Position numbers and translations under genes: made by a program. A stretch of 64,000 nt of DNA from Nostoc edaphicum CCNP1411 (GTDB taxonomy: Bacteria; Cyanobacteriota; Cyanobacteriia; Cyanobacteriales; Nostocaceae). Below the pieces are notes generated by a model, which made no database searches, was not told where the DNA came from, and was given only the letters and a program-made list of their open reading frames with translations. Below, one piece after another: positions 56,050 to 64,000 of the stretch (positions are counted from its first letter, which is position 1; every line of letters begins with the position of its first letter). The DNA is taken from contig NZ_CP054698.1 of the NCBI RefSeq assembly GCF_014023275.1, positions 1,736,001 to 1,800,000 of the forward strand. The letters are read 5' to 3'.

Positions 56050-56667
56050 ATGGCTCAAGTTTTACCCAAAATCTTTAATTTTGAAGAATTTATTGCATGG
56101 CTGCCAGAAAACACCGGGAAGCGTTATGAATTACACGATGGGATAATTGTAGAAATGTCTCAACCCAGTGGAAAACATGAAAAAGTTACGGGATTTTTAG
56201 CTGGGGAAATTACTGTTGAATATAAGCGATTAAAGTTACCCTACTTTATCCCCAAAACAGCATTAGTAAAACCACCGAGAAAATCGTCGGGTTACTTGCC
56301 AGATGTCATATTAATCAATGATGCGAATCTACACAATGAAGAATTATGGTCAAAAGAATCTACTGTAACTCAAGGTGAATCCATCCCTTTAGTTATTGAG
56401 GTTGTCAGTACAAATTGGGAAGATGATTATTACACCAAGTTAGGTAATTACGAATCAATGAAGATTCCCGAATATTGGATCGTTGATTATGCAGCTTTGG
56501 GAGCAAGAAAATTTATTGGTAATCCGAAACAACCAACTATTTCTATTTATAATCTAGTTGATGAAGAATATCAAGTAGCTCAATTTAGGAATTCTGAACG
56601 TATTATATCCGCTACTTTTCCAGATTTAAACCTGACTGCTAATCAGATTTTTAATGGTGCTTTTTAG
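56050..56667 (+). CDS. Uma2 family endonuclease (DUF820)
   Basis: A 205-aa protein of the PD-(D/E)XK superfamily abundant in cyanobacteria. Key motifs: YELHDGIIVEMSQPSGKHEKV, then LPDVILI (the Asp), VIEVVSTN (Glu) and TKLGNYE (Lys) and the family-typical EYWIVD. The start has TTGGAGG upstream. It sits between the TpsA array and the CHAT gene, with no obvious partner. Their natural role is uncertain; some are linked to mobile DNA. Confidence 0.88.
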   Translation: MAQVLPKIFNFEEFIAWLPENTGKRYELHDGIIVEMSQPSGKHEKVTGFLAGEITVEYKRLKLPYFIPKTALVKPPRKSSGYLPDVILINDANLHNEELWSKESTVTQGESIPLVIEVVSTNWEDDYYTKLGNYESMKIPEYWIVDYAALGARKFIGNPKQPTISIYNLVDEEYQVAQFRNSERIISATFPDLNLTANQIFNGAF

Positions 56668-57059
56668 AGCATTTTTTGAGGTACAGTCCTGGGAAGTGTA
56701 ATACAGCAGATTTCAAGTTAGTGAAGTACACAAGCGAAGTCCCAAAGCCAGATATAAAGCCTGCTTTTCTACGAGACGCTCCGCGTAGCTTGCTTCTACG
56801 TAGGAGTATGCATCTACATGAATTGCCCCTACAGCGTATATATAGTTTTGTGTAAGTCCTAAACCTGTGTTGCGGTTAAGAGGAGTTAATTTTTCTGGGG
56901 GTCAAATAGACTAACTAATTCCCCGAAGCGATCGCGATTTGTTTGCGATCGCTCCCTAAAGACTAATCGATGAAAGTTGCAACTGATAGATCCCCCAATC
57001 AGTTGGGCAATATGTAGGTGAGTGCTGTGAATGAATCTTGAAAGTATCAGTAATCATTT
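56668..57059. other. Spacer with Nostoc repeats and a HIP1 hairpin
   Basis: It contains a GCGTAG/CTACG-rich repeat (about 56769-56803) and a perfect 9-bp inverted repeat built on two HIP1 sites (AGCGATCGC/GCGATCGCT, 56927-56953), which could terminate transcription upstream of the CHAT gene. No gene is visible. Confidence 0.55.
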
Positions 57060-59726
57060 ATGCTTTTACAAATTAAACAACGTCGTTGGCTATATATCAG
57101 CCTAAGTATTTTGAGCTTGTGTTTGGCAGTGGCCATTACACCTGCTAGAGCATCTCTGCAAGTACCAACAACTTCTACCCTGAATGTGTCTGCATCCACT
57201 GCCCAACCGATCAATTGGCTAGAACAGGGACGAAATCTCTACCATTCAGGACGTTTTGTGGAAGCTGTTACAGTTTGGCAAACGGCAGCACAACAGTATC
57301 ATACCCAAGGCGATCGCTTGAACGAAGCTCTAAGCTTGAGTTACCTTTCACTGGCACAACAGGAACTTAATCAATGGGAAGCAGCCCAACAGTCTATTGA
57401 GCAAAGTCTGAAACTATTGCAAACCTCTATTCCCTCTGCTGATGCAATTCTTTGGGCACAAGCACTCAATACCCAAGCAAATTTGCAATTACATACTGGC
57501 AAAGCCGAAATTGCGATCGCCAGTTGGCAACAAGCTCAAAAATATTATGACCAAGCAGGCGACACAATGGGAAGCCTGGGTAGTCAAATCAACCAGGCAC
57601 AAGCTTTACAAAGTTTAGGATTTTATCGGCGTTCTAAACAACAGTTGGAGGCGCTAACTGAAAAACTCCAAGAGATGCCAGACAATGAAATCAAAGTTAG
57701 CGGATTGCGATCGCTTGGTTTGGCCTTGCAAATAATTGGCGACTCTGGTAAAAGTCAACAGGTTTTAGAGCAAAGTTTAGCGATCGCTCGCCAAATTTCA
57801 GCCCAACCCCAGTTAAGTTCTATTCTGATCAGCCTGGGACAAACTGCCGTTGACTTGGAAGATCCAGAAACAGGATTAGATTACTTCGAGCAGGCTCAAC
57901 AGGTAGCCACCAACCCAAGCGATCAGTTGCAAGCGCGTTTAGCTCAGTTTAAACTTTTCCTCAATTACGATAAACCGGAGTTTGCTAACCCACTCGCACC
58001 TCAACTACTCCAACAACTCCGAGAACTACCCCCTAGTCATACATCTCTCTACGCAGCAATCAATTTTGTTGCTACTGTCAATCATCACCAGTCAAACTCT
58101 GCCGAAATCCTACCACTCAAAGATTTGGCGCAACTAATGGCAGTCACAGTCAAGTCTGCACAGCAAATCCAAGATACTCGAGCAGAAGCTTATGCATTGC
58201 ATCAGTGGGGAAAACTCTATCGTCGTACACAGCAGGTATCACAAGCACAGGAGTTAACTCAGAAATCCCTCAACATTGCCCGTCAACTCCAAGCTAACGA
58301 TATCATTGCTCAATCGGCTTGGCAGGTGGGACAGTTGTATAAGCAACAAGGCGATCGCTCAAAAGCAATTACTGCCTATACAGAAGCAGTCAATGCTTTA
58401 AAGGCATTACGGGGGGATTTGGTTGCTATCAACCCTGATGTTCAGTTCTCTTTTCGCACCAGTGTGGAGCCTGTCTATCGGGAACTGGTTGATTTACTTC
58501 TAGAGAGTGAAAAAGCAGGGGAGCAGGGAACAGGGAGCAGGGAGAATAAAGAGAAATTGGGGCAAGGGTACAAACCCAAGGCATTTGCCTCTGCACTCCG
58601 CCCCCCTGCCTCTGATCAACCCAGTCAAGCAGCACTGATGCAAGCTCGTGAATTAATTGAGGCACTCCAAATTGCCGAACTCGATAACTTTTTTCGGGAA
58701 GCCTGTTTAGATAGAACTCAACAAATTGATCAAGTTGATCCCACTGCAACTGTCGTTTATCCGATTATCCTGCCAGATCGTTTAACAGTAATCCTCTCAA
58801 AAGCAGGGCAACCACTCCGTTCCTATGTCATTCACAAATCTCAAGCTGAAATTGAGCAAACTCTGGAAAACTTTTTGGTTACTCTTAACCCTGTTTCGGA
58901 TTCCAAAGATCGGGATCGATTATCCCAACAGATTTATAATTGGTTGATTCGTCCAGCAGAGGTGGATCAAGCATTCATTGATACTAAGACATTGGTGTTT
59001 GTTTTGGACGGTCGGTTGCGAAATATTCCTATAGCAGCTCTTTTTGACGGTAAGCAATATCTGATCGAGAAGTATGCTGTAGCGCTCTCACCAGGATTGC
59101 AATTGATGGCTACGCGATCAAACCACATCGGTGCGATCGTCGGTGGCATCAGCCAATCCCGCGCTGGTTTTAGTGCTTTACCCGCAGTGGAATCAGAAGT
59201 GAAACAAATCTCCAAGGCGATGTCCTCCTCTCTGTTGCTGAACCAGGAATTCACCAGTCAAGCCCTTGCTGAACTGGTGAAATCTAGTAGCGCAGGTATT
59301 GTCCACCTAGCAACCCACGGACAGTTTAGTTCCCGCCTCGAAGATACCTTCTTGCTCACTTGGGATGGACAAGTCAACGTTAAGGAGTTATCTGAACTCT
59401 TGAAAAATCGGGGTAGCGATCCATCAAAAGCCATAGAGTTGCTGGTACTAAGTGCCTGCGATACAGCAGCCGGAGATGATCGCGCCGTCCTGGGATTGGC
59501 GGGTTTAGCTGTTAAATCCGGCGCACGCTCAACTATTGCCACCCTATGGCCCGTCAAAGATCGGGCAGCTGCAATGCTGATGACTCGCTTTTATGACCAA
59601 CTGCGACAACCTAAAATAACTAAAGCCGAAGCACTAAGACAAGCACAAATTAACTTAATTCACCAAACTGATTTTCACGATCCGTTCTTTTGGTCTGGCT
59701 TTGTTTTGATCGGTAACTGGATTTAG
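57060..59726 (+). CDS. TPR-CHAT domain protein (caspase-like protease)
   Basis: An 888-aa protein. N-terminal 1-33 looks like a signal peptide or anchor (LSILSLCLAVAITPARAS). TPR-like repeats run to about 470, and a CHAT domain covers about 630-888. The caspase-type dyad is His753 in HLATHGQF and Cys800 in LLVLSACDTA, with the usual GLAGLAVKSGARSTIATLWPV. A simple-repeat insertion (58508-58610) encodes a low-complexity linker before the CHAT domain. In cyanobacteria such genes are often near two-partner secretion and DUF928/CHASE2 genes, as here. A role in processing a secreted or envelope protein is inferred. Confidence 0.9.
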   Translation: MLLQIKQRRWLYISLSILSLCLAVAITPARASLQVPTTSTLNVSASTAQPINWLEQGRNLYHSGRFVEAVTVWQTAAQQYHTQGDRLNEALSLSYLSLAQQELNQWEAAQQSIEQSLKLLQTSIPSADAILWAQALNTQANLQLHTGKAEIAIASWQQAQKYYDQAGDTMGSLGSQINQAQALQSLGFYRRSKQQLEALTEKLQEMPDNEIKVSGLRSLGLALQIIGDSGKSQQVLEQSLAIARQISAQPQLSSILISLGQTAVDLEDPETGLDYFEQAQQVATNPSDQLQARLAQFKLFLNYDKPEFANPLAPQLLQQLRELPPSHTSLYAAINFVATVNHHQSNSAEILPLKDLAQLMAVTVKSAQQIQDTRAEAYALHQWGKLYRRTQQVSQAQELTQKSLNIARQLQANDIIAQSAWQVGQLYKQQGDRSKAITAYTEAVNALKALRGDLVAINPDVQFSFRTSVEPVYRELVDLLLESEKAGEQGTGSRENKEKLGQGYKPKAFASALRPPASDQPSQAALMQARELIEALQIAELDNFFREACLDRTQQIDQVDPTATVVYPIILPDRLTVILSKAGQPLRSYVIHKSQAEIEQTLENFLVTLNPVSDSKDRDRLSQQIYNWLIRPAEVDQAFIDTKTLVFVLDGRLRNIPIAALFDGKQYLIEKYAVALSPGLQLMATRSNHIGAIVGGISQSRAGFSALPAVESEVKQISKAMSSSLLLNQEFTSQALAELVKSSSAGIVHLATHGQFSSRLEDTFLLTWDGQVNVKELSELLKNRGSDPSKAIELLVLSACDTAAGDDRAVLGLAGLAVKSGARSTIATLWPVKDRAAAMLMTRFYDQLRQPKITKAEALRQAQINLIHQTDFHDPFFWSGFVLIGNWI
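58508..58610 (+). repeat. Simple-repeat insertion inside the CHAT gene
   Basis: Purine-rich GAGCAGGGAACAGGGAGCAGGG-type repeats, followed by a C-rich part, encode AGEQGTGSRENKEKLGQGYK and a Pro/Ala-rich stretch. The insertion keeps the frame and lies between the TPR and CHAT regions. Confidence 0.75.
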
Positions 59727-59917
59727 CTACGTAATAACACGGCGCTATATATCATATAGTTATGCTGTTTTTTTACACTTTTGTTAGCAATCATCGCTTA
59801 TATTGATAGTAGAAGTTACCTAACTTGACTGTTACTTAGGCTTATTCTCTAAGCTTCTGTCCATAGTCGAAGGAAACATATCTTGCATCACGTTGCAATT
59901 AAATGAGGTCAAACATT
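59727..59917. other. Spacer between CHAT and DUF928 genes
   Basis: An AT-rich gap of about 190 bp. A GAGG about 10 bases before the ATG at 59918 is the probable ribosome site. Nothing else stands out. Confidence 0.4.
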
Positions 59918-60904
59918 ATGAAACGTCGATATTTAGCTAGTACATTGAGCGTCATCGCTCTGATAACTAGCAGTGCATGGACTACTGCCCATGCTGTTAG
60001 CTTTACCCCACCCACCAACAATGGTGCGCCCAGACAAGCAACCGGAGGAGCTTCTAGAGGTAGCATCTTTACACCTAGTGCCGGGAAAGGTGCGCCTAGA
60101 CAAGCAACAGGAGGAGCGTCTCGCGGCAAGCTCTTTACACCTAGTGCCGGGACAGGTGCGCCTAGACAAGCAACAGGAGGAGCGTCTCGCGGCAAGCTCT
60201 TTACACCTAGTGCCGGGACAGGTGCGCCCAGACAAGCAACAGGAGGAGCTTCTCGCGGCAAGCTCTTTACACCTGCTGCCGGAAAAGGCGCTCCCCAACA
60301 AGCAAGTGGGGGTGCTTCTCGCGTTGGTACTTACTACTTGAATCCATCAACTGTAAAGACAACAGAACCAGCAGCACTAATCGCCCTCTTGCCCCAAAGC
60401 TTCTATGGCACAACAGTGTCTGAACGTCCTACAATTCTGGTGTATCTCCCGTCTTCCAATGCCCAAGAAGCCTTGTTCAGCCTCAAGGATGAAGCTGGCA
60501 ACATGCAACATCAGATGAACATTCCAGTTGCAGGAAAAACTGGGATAATCGCGATCAAATTACCAGCGAATGCGCCCGCTTTAGCTGTTGGTAAAAACTA
60601 TCAATGGTTCCTAGCGCTCAAAGTAGATGGACAACTCAGCCCCAGTACGCCTTATGTCGATGGTTGGGTTCAGCGTATCCAGCCCAATGCTGAGTTGGTA
60701 ACAGCAATGCAAGAAAAAGATGCTCTGAAACAGGCTACAGCTTTGGGTAAAAACGGTGTTTGGTATGACTGTGTAGCAACACTTGCAGCGACATACACAG
60801 CCCAACCTAACAATGCAACTCTCCGCAAACAATGGGAAGAACTTCTGTCTTCAGTGAGTTTGAAGGAGATTGTAACAGCGAGCTTATTGGCATCTAACAA
60901 CTAA
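59918..60904 (+). CDS. DUF928 protein with 22-residue repeats
   Basis: A 328-aa protein. Signal peptide about 1-26 (MKRRYLASTLSVIALITS...). Then about four and a half tandem copies of a 22-residue unit beginning GAPRQATGGASRG and ending LFTPSAG(T/K), followed by the DUF928 domain (from about residue 140: RPTILVYLP, LQDEAG-type FSLKDEAGNMQ, FLALKVDG). DUF928 proteins are common beside CHAT and CHASE2 genes in filamentous cyanobacteria; the function is unknown. The Arg/Gly/Thr/Ser repeat suggests a flexible, positively charged spacer. I chose the ATG at 59918 over 59903, since the former gives a normal signal peptide. Confidence 0.85.
   Translation: MKRRYLASTLSVIALITSSAWTTAHAVSFTPPTNNGAPRQATGGASRGSIFTPSAGKGAPRQATGGASRGKLFTPSAGTGAPRQATGGASRGKLFTPSAGTGAPRQATGGASRGKLFTPAAGKGAPQQASGGASRVGTYYLNPSTVKTTEPAALIALLPQSFYGTTVSERPTILVYLPSSNAQEALFSLKDEAGNMQHQMNIPVAGKTGIIAIKLPANAPALAVGKNYQWFLALKVDGQLSPSTPYVDGWVQRIQPNAELVTAMQEKDALKQATALGKNGVWYDCVATLAATYTAQPNNATLRKQWEELLSSVSLKEIVTASLLASNN
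60023..60331 (+). repeat. 66-bp tandem repeats in the DUF928 gene
   Basis: Units begin at 60023, 60089, 60155, 60221 and 60287 (last partial). Copies 2 and 3 are almost identical in DNA, pointing to recent expansion; the array could vary between strains. Confidence 0.85.
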
Positions 60905-61060
60905 TGCCAATTTGGGCATTGGGCATGGGGCATGGGAAGAGACAAGGTAGACAAGGGTGAGGAGGGAGACAAAGAATAATTCCCCCTTGCCCCCCTTCTT
61001 ATTTCCACCCAGTCCCCAGTGCCCAGTCCCCAATCCCCATCCCCCTTGTATGACACAAAT
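60905..61060. repeat. Simple tandem repeats before the CHASE2 kinase gene
   Basis: This spacer is almost wholly Nostoc-style repeat: GGGCATTGGGCATGGGGCATGG, then purine-rich, then CCCAGTCCCCAGTGCCCAGTCC units. A GTG at 61019 lies inside it and opens the longest frame, which argues that it is not the true start of the next gene. Confidence 0.8.
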
Positions 61061-63868
61061 ATGTGGCGCAGATTCCAGGCTTTTATCCAACATACTCGCA
61101 GCGTCTTAATTATTACTCCCAGCGTTGCTTTAACGGTTATGGTTGGGCAATCGTTGGGACTTTTCAATTTACCGGAATGGAAAATTCGCGACGAATGGGT
61201 TCGTCAGCAATCTTCAGAGGCGATCGCTGATGAAATTGTGATTGTCACAATTGATGAGCGCGATATCCAATCGGTGCGTAAATGGCCAATTCCAGACTGG
61301 GCGCTGGCACAATTACTAGAAAAAATCCGATCGCAACAACCCCGCGCCATTGGACTGGATCTCTATCGAGATTTACCGGAAGGAAGCGGACACGATCAAC
61401 TTGTTCAAGTCTTTGGCAACACTCCCAATTTGATCGGAGTTGAGAAAATTACTGGTGAACGAGTCAATCCCCCACCGGAATTGAAAAAAAAGGATCAGGT
61501 AGGATTAGCAGATTTAGTGTTGGATGGCGATCGCTTTGTGCGTCGTGCCCTGCTGACAGCTGAAGATGCCAAAGAGCAAAACACCATTAAAGCCGGACTG
61601 GCAACCCTTGTAGCCCTGAAGTACCTTGAAGCTGAAGGCATTAGCTTAGAAAGCATTGACCCCCAAAAGCAAAAGTTCCAGTTGGGCAAGGAAATTTACC
61701 TGCCACTGCAAAATCAAGAAGCAGGTTACACCGATGCCGATTTAGGAGGCTACCAAATTCTGCTCAATTGGCATGGTTCAGAAGCAGCATTTCGTACAGT
61801 TGCGATGCGCGATGTGTTAGCAGGGAAAATTCCAGCAAATTTGATGCGCGATCGCATGGTATTTATTGGGTCAGTTGCCTCTAGTACTAATGATTTCTTC
61901 AGCACACCCTTCTCTTCCTGGATGTCTGCTCAAAAACCGACTCCAGGTGTCGTTATTCATGCCAATATTGCTCATCAACTAGTACGAGGGGCAAAAACAG
62001 GAAAAGCCAGCTTACATGGCGTTTCTGGCACTTTCCTGTCGCTGTGGATTGTTTTGTGGTCTTTTGCTGGTTCTACTGGTAGTTGGTTGTTATCCAATAG
62101 CAAGCTGCGGATTCCCGGTGGCAAAATTCTTTGGGCAACTGTAGGCATCAGTGGAACCTGTGTATGGGGTGGCTATGGGATGTTTTTGCATGGTGTTTTA
62201 ATTCCGGTAACACCCGCCTTAGCTGCGTTTATCGGTAGTGTGATTGCCACAACAAATGCCTATAAACAGCGGAAGTTAGAAGAAACAAATCGCCAACTAG
62301 AAATTGCCAACAGTCAACTCTTGGATTATTCCAAAACCCTGGAGACAAAAGTCGAAGAACGCACTCATGAATTAGTTGAGGCAAAGCAAGCTGCCGATGC
62401 TGCCAATCAGGCCAAGAGTGAGTTTCTCGCCAACATGAGCCACGAACTACGTACACCTCTCAATGGCATCCTTGGTTTTGCCCAAGTACTAGAAGGATCG
62501 CCAAACATGACGGCTAAAAACCTCGAAGGAGTCAGCATCATCTACCAATGCGGATCGCACCTCCTAATGCTGATTAATGACATTCTCGATCTCTCGAAGA
62601 TAGAAGCGAGGAAATTGGATTTGGTTGTCACCAGTGTGCATCTGCCCAATTTCTTACATGGTGTGACTGAAATTTGTGGTATCCGAGCTGAACAGAAAGG
62701 GATTGGATTTAACGTATTAATTAGCGATCGCCTACCACTTGCCATTGAAGTCGATGAAAAACGGCTGCGGCAAGTGTTGATTAACTTGCTGGGCAACGCG
62801 ATCAAATTTACAGATAGCGGTAGCGTAACGTTCAAAGTAGAGGTGCTGGGGACTGGGGACTGGGGACTGGAGAGCAAAGAAGCAGAGGAGCAGAGGGGTA
62901 ATTTTTCACCAATCCCCAATCCTCAATCCCCAACAATCAAGATTCGTTTTCAGATTGAAGACACGGGTATTGGGATGTCACCAGACCAACTGGAAAAAAT
63001 ATTTTTGCCCTTTGAGCAAGTGGGTAAAGCAGGGCAGCGATCTGAAGGGACTGGCTTGGGATTGGCCATTAGCCAAAGAATTGCGGCATTGATGGGGAGC
63101 GGAATTCAGGTGCAGAGTCACCTAGGTGAAGGAAGTTTATTTTGGCTAGATTTGACAGTACCAGTACCACTGGCTCATGACTGGCATGGAGGAGCAATTG
63201 CCCCAACTACCCAGAAAATTACTGGGATTCGGGGTAGTGCGCCGCAGATTCTCATTGTTGATGACGATCGCAACCACTGTTCTATGTTGACCAGTTTGTT
63301 GCAAGAAATTGGTTGTCGAACCTTAGAAGCGAGCGATGGCAAAAATGGGCTACAGATGGCAACTGAACACAATCCAGATGTGATTCTGCTCGATTTAGCC
63401 ATGCCCAATATGGATGGTTTTGAACTAATGGTTCACTTGCAAGGAAATCCGCAAACCCGCTCTATTCCCATTATTGTCTCTAGTGCCAGTGTCTTTGAAG
63501 AAAATCGTCAGCGGAGTTTAGAGGCAGGGGCAACAGCATTCCTGCCCAAACCCCTCCAGATTGACGAACTACTTAATAGACTGCGATCGCTGTTAGGAGT
63601 GGAGTGGATGTATGCCAAATCTTCGTCTCAGCAGCCGTCTCCCAAAGCTGAATGGGTTCTACCATCTGAGGATATTTTGCAACAACTCTATCATCTGGCA
63701 ATGATGGGAGATATCTCAGCGATCGAGGGAATGGTAGGGGAACTGGTTGAGCATAACAGTCAGCTAGCTCCCTTCGCGGCAGAGTTAAACAAACTCACTG
63801 CCAATTTCCAAACCGGAAAAATCCGTAAGTTCCTCAAATCATTTGTCACAACGGAGTTACATCCATGA
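61061..63868 (+). CDS. CHASE2-domain hybrid sensor histidine kinase
   Basis: A 935-aa membrane sensor. The N-terminal helix is followed by a periplasmic CHASE2 domain (about 40-310, with [20 protein letters not shown] and AIGLDLYRD), three membrane helices (about 320-405), a coiled coil, HisKA with [15 protein letters not shown] (His461), HATPase ([23 protein letters not shown]) and a receiver domain ([11 protein letters not shown], Asp778; Lys in FLPKP). A simple-repeat stretch (62842-62934) inserts about 30 residues into the HATPase domain. I chose the ATG at 61061. It overlaps the next gene by 4 bp. Confidence 0.9.
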   Translation: MWRRFQAFIQHTRSVLIITPSVALTVMVGQSLGLFNLPEWKIRDEWVRQQSSEAIADEIVIVTIDERDIQSVRKWPIPDWALAQLLEKIRSQQPRAIGLDLYRDLPEGSGHDQLVQVFGNTPNLIGVEKITGERVNPPPELKKKDQVGLADLVLDGDRFVRRALLTAEDAKEQNTIKAGLATLVALKYLEAEGISLESIDPQKQKFQLGKEIYLPLQNQEAGYTDADLGGYQILLNWHGSEAAFRTVAMRDVLAGKIPANLMRDRMVFIGSVASSTNDFFSTPFSSWMSAQKPTPGVVIHANIAHQLVRGAKTGKASLHGVSGTFLSLWIVLWSFAGSTGSWLLSNSKLRIPGGKILWATVGISGTCVWGGYGMFLHGVLIPVTPALAAFIGSVIATTNAYKQRKLEETNRQLEIANSQLLDYSKTLETKVEERTHELVEAKQAADAANQAKSEFLANMSHELRTPLNGILGFAQVLEGSPNMTAKNLEGVSIIYQCGSHLLMLINDILDLSKIEARKLDLVVTSVHLPNFLHGVTEICGIRAEQKGIGFNVLISDRLPLAIEVDEKRLRQVLINLLGNAIKFTDSGSVTFKVEVLGTGDWGLESKEAEEQRGNFSPIPNPQSPTIKIRFQIEDTGIGMSPDQLEKIFLPFEQVGKAGQRSEGTGLGLAISQRIAALMGSGIQVQSHLGEGSLFWLDLTVPVPLAHDWHGGAIAPTTQKITGIRGSAPQILIVDDDRNHCSMLTSLLQEIGCRTLEASDGKNGLQMATEHNPDVILLDLAMPNMDGFELMVHLQGNPQTRSIPIIVSSASVFEENRQRSLEAGATAFLPKPLQIDELLNRLRSLLGVEWMYAKSSSQQPSPKAEWVLPSEDILQQLYHLAMMGDISAIEGMVGELVEHNSQLAPFAAELNKLTANFQTGKIRKFLKSFVTTELHP
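62842..62934 (+). repeat. Simple-repeat insertion inside the kinase ATPase domain
   Basis: GGGGACTGGGGACTGGGGAC-type repeats, purine-rich DNA and a closing CCCCAATCCTCAATCCCC stretch together encode residues about 595-624 ([20 protein letters not shown] and PIPNPQSP). The flanks [10 protein letters not shown] and [14 protein letters not shown] join normally in relatives, so the stretch looks inserted. Confidence 0.75.
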
Positions 63869-64000
63869 TCGCTGTTTCTGTCTCGAAACCCATACATATT
63901 TTGTTGGTGGATGACAATCCAAACAATCTCAAGGTACTATCTGAAGCGATTCAGGGGTGTGGCTGGAAAGCCCTCATGGCAACAGATGGGGAGTCAGCGA
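63865..64000 (+). CDS. Response regulator (partial, runs off the right edge)
   Basis: ATGA overlap with the kinase gene. The visible start reads [20 protein letters not shown] and then [25 protein letters not shown], a receiver domain with the acidic pair in LVDDN. It is probably translated together with the kinase. Its output domain is outside the window. Confidence 0.88.
   Translation, partial: MIAVSVSKPIHILLVDDNPNNLKVLSEAIQGCGWKALMATDGESA

Noticed and set aside
60023..60331. Possible CRISPR array from evenly spaced repeats
   Set aside because: Units are directly adjacent, in frame and encode protein; there are no distinct spacers.
1..64000. tRNA, rRNA, full insertion sequence with transposase, or CRISPR array
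   Set aside because: None seen. The only mobile DNA found is small and non-autonomous.

Overview
The window looks like the chromosome of a filamentous, Nostoc-type cyanobacterium. GCGATCGC (HIP1) octamers are common, spacers carry Nostoc-style short tandem repeats (GGGGACT-type) and palindromic repeats, and the gene content is typical of these organisms: peptidase-containing exporters, RTX proteins, two-partner secretion with many exoproteins, CHAT/CHASE2 proteins and a Uma2 nuclease. Genus is inference; no rRNA or marker gene is present.

Layout. (1) 1-2063, minus strand: high-affinity phosphate uptake, the first bases of a gene in the pstA position, pstC, and pstS with a PHO-box-like tandem repeat upstream. 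(2) 2603-3802, minus: an acyl-CoA dehydrogenase-family flavoprotein. (3) 3908-5871: about 1.9 kb with no convincing gene but several good inverted repeats. (4) 5872-11426: an exporter operon, namely an ABC transporter with cyclic-nucleotide-binding-like and intact C39 peptidase domains, an HlyD adaptor and a parvulin-type prolyl isomerase. (5) 11892-25578: likely secreted cargo and its modification. It holds double-glycine peptides, a TPR/O-GlcNAc-transferase-like protein with a broken 3' end, a 1070-residue RTX protein, a Nif11-leader peptide with three X-Tyr-Gly sites, a Cys-rich protein, a radical SAM/SPASM enzyme and two paralogous RTX proteins. (6) 25855-37347: a TPR protein with two GT2 domains, then sugar-modification genes (epimerase, C-methyltransferase, nucleotidylyltransferase, PIG-L deacetylase, RfbC-like epimerase, putative 2OG oxygenase, PLP aminotransferase, DUF4910 protein). 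(7) 38604-55999: one TpsB pore followed by six tandem TpsA exoproteins. (8) 56050-64000: Uma2 nuclease, TPR-CHAT protein, DUF928 protein, CHASE2 hybrid histidine kinase and the start of a response regulator.

How the genes may work together. The C39 exporter is expected to cut peptides after Gly-Gly, and four small proteins with such sites lie within 10 kb. The Nif11-leader peptide and the radical SAM enzyme match the known splicease/spliceotide pairing, in which tyramine is cut out of X-Tyr-Gly to leave alpha-keto-beta-amino acids. I infer a spliceotide locus embedded in a larger surface or secretome island with RTX proteins, a dedicated sugar pathway and an expanded two-partner secretion family. 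The CHAT/CHASE2 group may sense or process something at the envelope. That the blocks are functionally linked is inference.

Genome dynamics are unusually readable. One 15-bp repeat frameshifts the TPR gene and, in the opposite orientation, sits in frame in a TpsA gene. A 116-bp MITE-like element has a 4-bp duplication and an empty site in the paralogous junction. Simple repeats interrupt three long genes in frame. The TpsA genes show tandem duplication and apparent gene conversion.
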